Below, piece after piece: positions 43,539 through 49,696 of a stretch of 49,696 bases of DNA; position 1 is the first letter of the stretch, and each line of letters opens with the position of its first letter. The notes under the pieces are model-generated. The model saw nothing but the letters and a program-made list of their open reading frames with translations, searched no databases and had not been told where the DNA came from. Position numbers and translations under genes: made by a program. Origin of the DNA: JAFGPL01 sp046485045 (GTDB lineage Bacteria; Bacteroidota; Bacteroidia; Bacteroidales; UBA10428); assembly GCA_046485045.1 (NCBI GenBank), contig JAWOHT010000166.1, positions 1 to 49,696 on the forward strand. Reading direction: 5' to 3'.

Positions 43539-44051
43539 TTACCAGTTAACAAATGCTTTGTTGTAAATATCTTCAAATATCTGTTTAATAATGTCATTGG
43601 TATAGTTTGCCTGGGCCGACTCGAAAGATTCGGTATTTGGAAAGTCCTGAAACCTTGAAAAACTCATTTCCCAGTCTTTTGAAGAATCGAACGAGTTGGT
43701 ATACCTTACCTTAAGCGAAATAGTAAACCTGTTTTGAGCTGCAACATCGTTGGCCGAAATGGCGGTAGGTCTTGAGTCGTATCCTGTAATTTCTCCCTCG
43801 AAATCAAGGTCGCCAAGACCGTTTACAAGTATTAGCCGCGAGTTCGACTGAATGTAATCTTTAAACCCATCGGTGAAAACCTGGCTTAACGTGGCTTCAG
43901 CAAGCGGGGCCCTGTTCTCGAAAAACTGTACAGAAACAGTTTTTGCCTCTACAGGTATTGAGGCGCCCTTAGAAGAATATTTAACTGTAAAACAAGATTG
44001 CTGTATAAGCAAGGTTATTAGGACAGCAATCAATGTGAAAAGTTTTTTCAT
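43539..44051 (-). CDS. lptE: LPS assembly lipoprotein LptE
   Basis: I start at 44051 (170 residues), which gives the lipoprotein signal MKKLFTLIAVLITLLIQQSC; an upstream ATG at 44072 would add 7 residues. The mature protein matches the LptE family (SVQFFENRAPLAEATLSQVF, LVNGLGDLDFEGEITGYD, and the C-terminal IFEDIYNKAF). LptE plugs the LptD barrel and helps insert lipopolysaccharide in the outer membrane. It starts 25 bp after the sigma-54 regulator stop on the same strand. Confidence 0.92.
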   Translation of the reverse strand: MKKLFTLIAVLITLLIQQSCFTVKYSSKGASIPVEAKTVSVQFFENRAPLAEATLSQVFTDGFKDYIQSNSRLILVNGLGDLDFEGEITGYDSRPTAISANDVAAQNRFTISLKVRYTNSFDSSKDWEMSFSRFQDFPNTESFESAQANYTNDIIKQIFEDIYNKAFVNW

Positions 44052-44076
44052 CGTTATTCTTAATATGTTCAATATA

Positions 44077-45303
44077 TTATATATTGTATTCTTTTATTTT
44101 CCGGTAAAGGGTGCGTTCCGAGATTCCCAGGTCATTGGCCGCATATTTCCTTTTGCCGTTGTATTTGTCCAATGCTTTTTTTATAAGTTCTATCTCTTTT
44201 TCTTCAAGTAACAACGACTCCTCTACGATCTCTTCGGTATCCTGAATGGCCTCGTTCTGAACCCTGTTAATGTCTATTTTAGGATTAACAATTTCAGGTT
44301 CCACAGCTGTATCGGATGAATCGTAAAGTTTTTTTATAAGGTGTGCATTGTCTTCATGAAACTCGATATTGGCCGAGCCTTTTTCCATAATGTTAATTAC
44401 CAGCTTTTTAAGGTCGGTGACATCATTCTTCATGTCGAAGAGAATTTTATAAAGTATTTCACGTTCAGAGGCAAATGTTTTCTGGTCAATCGTATCGAAC
44501 AAAGCCGGCAGCTTGGAATCGTTATAATCGGGGAGATAATTTCTCAAAATCTCCATAGATAATTCCCTGTTTTGCTCAATGACAGATATCTGCTCGGTAA
44601 TATTTTTCAGTTGCCTGATATTTCCAGGCCAGCGATAGTTGACAAGCATGAGCATAGCATCGTCGGTAAGTGAAATGGCAGGCATTCTGTTGCGTTCGGC
44701 AAAATCTATGGCAAACTTTCTGAAGAGTATCGGGATGTCTTCTTTTCTGTCACGTAAAGGAGGAATATCAATGGGTACGGTGTTGAGCCTGTAAAAAAGG
44801 TCTTCCCGGAATTTACCCTGCTGAATCGCTTTCTGCAGGTCAATATTAGAAGCAGCAATCACCCTTACGTTGGTTTTAACAACTTTAGACGACCCCACCT
44901 TTAAAAACTCGCCGGTTTCAAGAACCCTTAAAAGTCTTACCTGCGTTGAGACAGGCAGTTCAGCCACTTCATCAAGAAAAATCGTGCCCCCGTTGGCTAC
45001 TTCAAAATAACCTTTTCGCGAATCATAAGCTCCTGTGAAAGAGCCTTTCTCATGCCCGAAGAGTTCTGAGTCAATAGTTCCCTCTGGAATTGCACCGCAG
45101 TTAACAGCAATGTAAGTACCATGTTTTCTCGAACTAAACTGGTGGATAATCTGGGGGAATACCTCTTTACCAACCCCGCTCTCTCCTGTAATAAGCACCG
45201 AAAGATCAACCGGGGCAACCTGCACGGCAACATCTATGGCCCTGTTAAGACCGGGGGAGTTTCCAATAATCCCAAATCGTTGTTTTATTGTTTGAATTTC
45301 CAT
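44077..45303 (-). CDS. Sigma-54-dependent activator without receiver domain
   Basis: A 408-residue transcription activator. It starts almost directly with the AAA+ domain: Walker A GESGVGKE (40-47), the sigma-54 contact loop GSFTGA (87-92, a variant of GAFTGA), and Walker B TIFLDEV (108-113). A variable linker (about 255-365) leads to a Fis-type helix-turn-helix at the C-terminus (YAANDLGISERTLYRKIKEY). There is no N-terminal receiver or sensor domain, so control must come through the linker or expression level. Its position before lptE and secG is conserved in the phylum as far as I recall. Confidence 0.94.
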   Translation of the reverse strand: MEIQTIKQRFGIIGNSPGLNRAIDVAVQVAPVDLSVLITGESGVGKEVFPQIIHQFSSRKHGTYIAVNCGAIPEGTIDSELFGHEKGSFTGAYDSRKGYFEVANGGTIFLDEVAELPVSTQVRLLRVLETGEFLKVGSSKVVKTNVRVIAASNIDLQKAIQQGKFREDLFYRLNTVPIDIPPLRDRKEDIPILFRKFAIDFAERNRMPAISLTDDAMLMLVNYRWPGNIRQLKNITEQISVIEQNRELSMEILRNYLPDYNDSKLPALFDTIDQKTFASEREILYKILFDMKNDVTDLKKLVINIMEKGSANIEFHEDNAHLIKKLYDSSDTAVEPEIVNPKIDINRVQNEAIQDTEEIVEESLLLEEKEIELIKKALDKYNGKRKYAANDLGISERTLYRKIKEYNI

Positions 45304-45471
45304 AAAATCAACAGTTGCAAGACTTCAGTTTCAAAAGAGGCATTAGACTTTTCAAAAATATGAAATTTTGTCATACTATTGACAAAATTACAATTTTATA
45401 ACTTTTTTACATAAATTGCAGCTTCAATAATCTGGATGTATTTTTTTAACCTTGTAAACACCTGACCACTC

Positions 45472-46236
45472 ATGAGCGATTCTTATAATTTTATTGGAAT
45501 TATTCCTGCAAGATATGCTTCTACCAGATTTCCGGGCAAACCTTTGGTAGAAATAGGAGGCAAAACCATGATACAGAGGGTTTATGAACAGGCCTCAAAA
45601 GCCCTTGAATATGTATATGTTGCCACCGATGATGAACGAATTTTCGATGCAGTAAAACAATTCAACGGTAAAGTTGTTTATACCTCTTCCGAGCACCAGA
45701 GCGGTACCGACCGGTGTGCCGAAGCGGTGAGAAAATCAGAGGAAATTGAAAGCCAGAGCTTTGACATAGTTATTAATATTCAGGGCGATGAACCTTTTAT
45801 TAAACCCCAACAGATTCAGAAACTTATGAGTTGTTTTGCTGAACAAGATACACAGATAGCCACACTGATAAAACCTTTCGGCGAAAACGACAATATTTTC
45901 GATGCCAATAAGGTTAAAGCTATTATTGACAAGAAAATGAAGGCGTTGTATTTTAGCCGCGCAGTAATTCCTTTTTTACGTGATATTGACAATAATGCCG
46001 ACTGGACAAAACTTCACCGGTTTTTTTTACATATCGGCTTGTACGCGTACAAGAAGGAGGTGTTGTATAATCTTACGAATTTGCCCCCTTCTTTGCTCGA
46101 AAAGGCCGAAGCGCTTGAACAGCTTCGATGGCTGGAAAACGGGTATCATATTCAAACCAAAATTACAGAATATGACAGCATAGGTATTGATACACCAGAA
46201 GATATTGAAAGACTTAAAAAATTAGGAATAGCATAG
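45472..46236 (+). CDS. kdsB: 3-deoxy-manno-octulosonate cytidylyltransferase
   Basis: A 254-residue cytoplasmic enzyme that activates KDO with CTP for lipid A core synthesis. The N-terminal nucleotide-binding motif IIPARYASTRFPGKPL and later SGTDRCAEA, NIQGDEPFI and YFSRAVIPF are characteristic. It is divergent from the sigma-54 activator and is followed by a membrane-protein gene 19 bp downstream. Confidence 0.97.
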   Translation: MSDSYNFIGIIPARYASTRFPGKPLVEIGGKTMIQRVYEQASKALEYVYVATDDERIFDAVKQFNGKVVYTSSEHQSGTDRCAEAVRKSEEIESQSFDIVINIQGDEPFIKPQQIQKLMSCFAEQDTQIATLIKPFGENDNIFDANKVKAIIDKKMKALYFSRAVIPFLRDIDNNADWTKLHRFFLHIGLYAYKKEVLYNLTNLPPSLLEKAEALEQLRWLENGYHIQTKITEYDSIGIDTPEDIERLKKLGIA

Positions 46237-46255
46237 TAAACTTATTCACTTCTAT

Positions 46256-46891
46256 ATGATACAGATATTAATCGGAAGCATACTTCTTAGCATCGTGCAT
46301 GCTTTTATCCCAAATCACTGGATACCACTGGTAGCAATAGGCAAAGCTGAAAACTGGACTACCCGCGAAACTGTTATTGCCACCATTATTACTGGTTTGG
46401 CCCATACACTCAGTACTGTGCTGGTAGGTATTATCATTGGTTTTGCCGGGTTTAAGCTTGCCGGGTATTACGAAAAAATCACAACACTGGTTGCCCCGAT
46501 GGTTTTAATAACCATCGGCCTAGTCTTTGTGGTTATTGATTTTTCACGGGGCCATCGGCATAACCATGCATTTGAAGGAACTTCAAGAACCGGAAAAAAT
46601 ACTAAATCGAAGGTAGCATTGATCCTGTCTCTTAGTATAGCCATGTTTTTTTCCCCCTGCCTTGAGCTTGAAGCCTTTTTTTTCAGGGCAGGTACGATGG
46701 GCTGGCCGGGAATTATCATGGTTTCGGTGGTTTATACAGTTATAACTGTAATATTTATGGCAGTTTTGGTATACCTTGGTATCAAAGGTACCAGTAAGTT
46801 TAGATGGCACTTTCTTGAGCACCATGAAAAAACTGTGTCCGGAATTGTATTGATAATTTTGGGGATTCTGGCTTTTTTTGTAGAATTTTAA
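46256..46891 (+). CDS. Polytopic membrane protein with His-rich motifs (NicO/UreH/TauE-like)
   Basis: A 211-residue inner-membrane protein with about six helices. Conserved-looking polar residues sit inside helices: His15 and His21 in HAFIPNHW, His50 in GLAHTLSTV, and FSPCLELEAFF in the second half. A cytoplasmic or periplasmic loop at about 98-105 (RGHRHNHA) is His-rich. The pattern recalls nickel/cobalt or sulfite-type exporters in the LysE/RcnA/TauE group, with metal transport as the best guess. It follows kdsB by 19 bp and precedes lpxA by 69 bp. The function is not established. Confidence 0.7.
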   Translation: MIQILIGSILLSIVHAFIPNHWIPLVAIGKAENWTTRETVIATIITGLAHTLSTVLVGIIIGFAGFKLAGYYEKITTLVAPMVLITIGLVFVVIDFSRGHRHNHAFEGTSRTGKNTKSKVALILSLSIAMFFSPCLELEAFFFRAGTMGWPGIIMVSVVYTVITVIFMAVLVYLGIKGTSKFRWHFLEHHEKTVSGIVLIILGILAFFVEF

Positions 46892-46960
46892 AAATTAATG
46901 ATATAATTCTCAACCTGTTTAAATAATATTTTATATTTTTCGGCCTCATATTTAAAAAGA

Positions 46961-47791
46961 ATGAGTCATCTAATATCAACTAAAGCAGAAATTCATCCCG
47001 ATGCAATAATAGGTAAAAACGTTGTAATTGAATCTTTTGCACGAATTGACAAAAATGTTACCATTGGTGATAATGCTTGGATTGCATCCAATGCCACCAT
47101 TTACGAAGGTGCAAGAATTGGTGCGAACTGCAAAGTATTTCCCGGGGCAGTAATTTCAGCTATACCTCAGGACCTGAAATTTAAAGGTGAGGTTTCTTTT
47201 GTTGAGATTGGCGATTATACTGTAATCAGGGAGAATGCAACGGTAAACAGGGGAACAGCGGCAAAGAGCATCACAAAAATTGGTAAAAACAGTCTCCTGA
47301 TGGCTTACTCGCATGTAGCACACGATTGTATTATAGGCGATTTCTGTATACTTGCCAACGGGGTGCAGGTTGCAGGAGAAGTTGAGATTGACGACTGGGC
47401 CATTGTTGGCGGAATGTCTACCATACACCAGTTTTGCAGAATTGGCAAACATTCTATGATTTCGGGCATGAGCGGCGTACTCTCTGATGTTCCTCCTTTC
47501 GTTAAAGCCGCCGGAATACCCGTGGTTTACCAGGGTATTAACTATGTTGGCCTTAAGCGAAGAGAATTCTCAAAAGCAGAAATTGACAATATCCACAACC
47601 TTTACAGGGTTATTTACCATGATAAGCTAAATACATCTCAGGCTGTGGAAAATATTGAAAAGAACCTGGAAGAATCATTACAAAAAACCGAAATACTAAC
47701 CTTTATTAAATCTTCAAAAAGAGGTATTATCAAACGGTTCAACGAAAAAAGCCTTAACAAGTACAACAATCATGCAGAAGAGGATTTTTAG
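46961..47791 (+). CDS. lpxA: Acyl-ACP--UDP-N-acetylglucosamine O-acyltransferase
   Basis: A 276-residue left-handed beta-helix enzyme with hexapeptide repeats (IHPDAIIGKNVVI, ITKIGKNSLL, GDFCILANGV). The catalytic His is His121 in SHVAHDC (with His118 three before), equivalent to His125 of the E. coli enzyme. The C-terminal helical part begins near GLKRREFSK. LpxA adds the first acyl chain of lipid A in the cytoplasm. In many Bacteroidota lpxA sits next to lpxC-fabZ; here it follows kdsB and a membrane protein, so it could be a relocated or second copy. Confidence 0.9.
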   Translation: MSHLISTKAEIHPDAIIGKNVVIESFARIDKNVTIGDNAWIASNATIYEGARIGANCKVFPGAVISAIPQDLKFKGEVSFVEIGDYTVIRENATVNRGTAAKSITKIGKNSLLMAYSHVAHDCIIGDFCILANGVQVAGEVEIDDWAIVGGMSTIHQFCRIGKHSMISGMSGVLSDVPPFVKAAGIPVVYQGINYVGLKRREFSKAEIDNIHNLYRVIYHDKLNTSQAVENIEKNLEESLQKTEILTFIKSSKRGIIKRFNEKSLNKYNNHAEEDF

Positions 47792-48006
47792 TTTTTGTTT
47801 TATCAGGGGGAATAATAGTATTACATGCTTTTAATAATATTCATTATACTTAATGAACCTTTCCGTAATCCCCGAAGCTATTCAACGAAGGAATCGGATT
47901 TTTATGTGTTTATGACTTTTTTATTTTCTGCCAGACACTATAATCGAATATAAATCAAAATGTTAATAATGAATATGCATATATATGGGAAAAAACATAA
48001 AATAAA

Positions 48007-48048
48007 TACTATATATATAGTAATATTTATAATATTATAGTATTTTTG
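48007..48048 (+). promoter_or_regulatory. Candidate operator and -7 box of the BlaI/M56 operon
   Basis: TACTATATATATAGTA (48007-48022) is a perfect 16-bp palindrome; a further TATAGTA half-site lies at 48036-48042 and abuts TATTTTTG (48041-48048), a TAnnTTTG -7 box. No TTTG -33 box is visible. The layout suits repression by the BlaI-type regulator whose gene starts at 48065. Confidence 0.6.
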
Positions 48049-48064
48049 TTTCAAATTGATTTTT

Positions 48065-48439
48065 ATGAAAGAGATTACCAAAGCCCAGGAAGAAATTTTA
48101 AAAGCACTCTGGGATATTTCAGACGGTGCCATAGGTGATGTGCTGGATGCGCTTCCCAATCCAAAACCTGCCTATAATACAGTGGCAACTGTTATCAAAG
48201 TGCTGGAAAAAAAGGGGTATGTTTCACACAGGACTTATGGCAAAACCAACGTTTATTTCCCGGTTATAGCCCGGAAGGATTATGCAAACCATGTGTTAAA
48301 AGAAACATTCAAGGGACTTTTTAATGGTTCTTTGAACCAGATGGTTTCTTACTTTGTAAAAAACAAGGAAGTTGGACTTCTTGAATTGGAACAATTGAAA
48401 GAAATGCTGGAAAATGAAATAAAGAATCAAAAGAAATAG
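48065..48439 (+). CDS. BlaI/MecI/CopY-family repressor
   Basis: A 124-residue winged-helix repressor. I chose the ATG at 48065; a TTG at 48056 is in frame but unlikely. The N-terminal DNA-binding half (about 1-75) shows KEITKAQEEILKALW, YNTVATVIKVLEKKGYV and the wing region. The C-terminal half (80-124) is helical and dimerises. In known systems a membrane metalloprotease (BlaR1/MecR1) inactivates it by cleavage. Exactly such a gene begins 2 bp after this stop. The operon is probably self-repressed through the palindrome just upstream. Confidence 0.93.
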   Translation: MKEITKAQEEILKALWDISDGAIGDVLDALPNPKPAYNTVATVIKVLEKKGYVSHRTYGKTNVYFPVIARKDYANHVLKETFKGLFNGSLNQMVSYFVKNKEVGLLELEQLKEMLENEIKNQKK

Positions 48440-48440
48440 G

Positions 48441-49696
48441 ATGAATACAATGAAATATATTCTTATATCAACCATCAGCTTAAGTATATTTTATCTTATT
48501 TATGTATTGATTTTCAGAAAAGAAGGCAATTTCAGGCAGATGAGGTTTTTTCTGCTTGGATCACTGGTAATGGCTCTGTTAATACCTTTAAGCAATTATT
48601 CAATCAATCTAAATTTTTCAATAAAAAGAGATAATGATAAAACAGCAGGTATTGAATCTGAAGAAAATCAGGAGAATACTTTAATTTCTGATGAATACAA
48701 AATGAATGAACTGGCACAAATTACATCATCAGGTTCAAAAAACTTTAAGATAAACTGGCTGGAATTGTTAAAAGGACTTTACATCTTTATTGCATTGGGT
48801 CTTCTTGCACGTATTCTGGTTCAAATAGTAATTATGGTTCAGCAATATTTTGTTTCAGATAAAATCAGTAGTGGCAATTATATATATGTGTATAACAGTC
48901 GGTTTAAAAACACTTTTTCTTTTTTTAACCTGATTTTCATTAATTCTGACAATTTTGCAGACAATGACAGCAAAGAAATAATTCTACATGAAAAAATTCA
49001 TGCCAGCCAGTTTCATTCTTTTGATATCATCGCGATTGAACTGCTATCGGCCGTAATGTGGTTTAATCCTGTGGTTTGGTTAATGAGGAAAGAAATTCAG
49101 CTTGTGCATGAATATTTGGCAGATGAAGGAGCACTCAGTACCGGAATTGACAAGCTCAGATACCAGGCGCTCCTTATAAATCAAATTACCGAAGAAAGAC
49201 TCATCTGCCTTTCTTCAAGTTTTAACCATTCATTAATTAAAAAACGAATGATTATGATAACCAAAAGTAATTTTAATTCAAAAACAAAGTTAAAAATTTT
49301 AGCTTTAATACCGGTCGCTGCCCTGATTTTTTTAGGTGTGGCATGTGTAAACGAAAAAAACAAGACAAACACAGTTACTGCTGTTGCACCTGTGAAAATG
49401 AATGTACTCTATATTGGGGTTGACAATCCGGTAAAAATTGCTGCATCAGGGTACAGGTCATCTAAATTGGAAGCCTCGATTGATAACGGCACCATTTCAG
49501 GCAGCAATGGCGAATATATTGTTCGGCCTGAAAAACCAGGTAAAGCAATGATAACTGTAAGCATTAAAGGAAAAACCATTCAGCAATCACAGTTTCGCGT
49601 GAAAACAGTTCCTGATCCGGTGGCTGCCATTAAAACATCTAATGGATATTTTTTTGGTGGAGAAATTACTAAAGATGAGCTGCTTGCTGCTGATGG
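48441..49696 (+). CDS. BlaR1-like M56 metallopeptidase with GldM-like C-terminal region (runs off right edge)
   Basis: The frame is open from the ATG at 48441 to the window end (418 codons). Helices at about 5-25, 37-56 and 113-137 precede the zinc motif HEKIH (183-187); HEYLADEGAL follows near residue 227, as in M56 proteases. A fourth helix (about 278-298) leads out of the membrane. Beyond residue 320 the sequence (NVLYIGVDNPVKI, YIVRPEKPGKA, FRVKTVPDPVA) resembles the C-terminal domain of GldM, the T9SS/gliding motor protein. M56 sensors usually end in a penicillin-binding-like or TonB-like domain, so this fusion is unusual. It probably senses an envelope signal and cleaves the BlaI-type repressor. 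The C-terminus lies outside the window. Confidence 0.85.
   Translation, partial: MNTMKYILISTISLSIFYLIYVLIFRKEGNFRQMRFFLLGSLVMALLIPLSNYSINLNFSIKRDNDKTAGIESEENQENTLISDEYKMNELAQITSSGSKNFKINWLELLKGLYIFIALGLLARILVQIVIMVQQYFVSDKISSGNYIYVYNSRFKNTFSFFNLIFINSDNFADNDSKEIILHEKIHASQFHSFDIIAIELLSAVMWFNPVVWLMRKEIQLVHEYLADEGALSTGIDKLRYQALLINQITEERLICLSSSFNHSLIKKRMIMITKSNFNSKTKLKILALIPVAALIFLGVACVNEKNKTNTVTAVAPVKMNVLYIGVDNPVKIAASGYRSSKLEASIDNGTISGSNGEYIVRPEKPGKAMITVSIKGKTIQQSQFRVKTVPDPVAAIKTSNGYFFGGEITKDELLAAD

Overview
The window is chromosomal DNA of a member of the Bacteroidota, most likely an environmental polysaccharide degrader of the Bacteroidales/Marinilabiliales kind (the order is inference). Supporting signs are a SusC/SusD pair with an ECF sigma/FecR switch, several proteins with C-terminal type IX secretion (T9SS) sorting domains, promoters of the TTTG / TAnnTTTG type, and the gene run sigma-54 regulator - lptE - TPR protein - secG - groES - groEL that I recall from this phylum. 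I saw no rRNA, tRNA, CRISPR array, integrase or transposase.

Layout. (1) 1-2323, minus strand: a cell-surface cassette with a T9SS-sorted protein carrying a YD-repeat-like motif, an S74 tail-fibre-type protein, and the N-terminus of an SpvB/RHS-like protein that runs off the left edge. Palindromic repeats lie between these genes. (2) 2732-6833: radical SAM/SPASM protein, OmpA-like lipoprotein and dxs. (3) 6834-12375: a two-gene operon of a secreted TPR-caspase protein and a beta-propeller sensor with a SpoIIE/PP2C phosphatase output. (4) 12376-15720: an A+T-rich accessory patch with a PIN toxin-antitoxin pair and an exported-looking PEP/pyruvate-binding (ATP-grasp) protein. (5) 15731-18220: GH105 hydrolase plus a secreted beta-propeller protein, probably a pectin- or uronan-processing pair. 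(6) 18282-25355: a housekeeping block (ribD, prmC, recX, cation/proton antiporter, prfB with programmed frameshift, S41 protease, dCMP deaminase). (7) 25757-39570: a polysaccharide utilization locus with GH43, GH28, a carbohydrate-binding T9SS protein, GH30-T9SS, SusD, SusC with STN domain, FecR-type anti-sigma and ECF sigma. (8) 39809-45303: groEL, groES, secG, a TPR protein, lptE and a sigma-54 activator. (9) 45472-47791: kdsB, a polytopic membrane protein and lpxA. (10) 48065 to the right edge: a BlaI-type repressor and a BlaR1-like M56 metallopeptidase whose C-terminal part resembles GldM.

How the genes work together. The enzymes GH28, GH105, GH43 and GH30 with SusC/SusD suggest breakdown of a pectic or rhamnogalacturonan-like glycan with neutral side chains. 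The STN domain of SusC, the FecR protein and the ECF sigma factor form a standard substrate-sensing trans-envelope circuit. The GH105/propeller pair probably belongs to the same metabolic task but is separated from the main locus by seven housekeeping genes. kdsB, lpxA and lptE all serve lipopolysaccharide synthesis or export.

Most unusual items: the BlaI / M56-GldM-like sensor pair, the secreted caspase-propeller-phosphatase operon, the exported-looking PEP/pyruvate-binding protein with shuffled domains, the SpvB/S74/T9SS surface cassette, and the candidate propeller lyase beside GH105.
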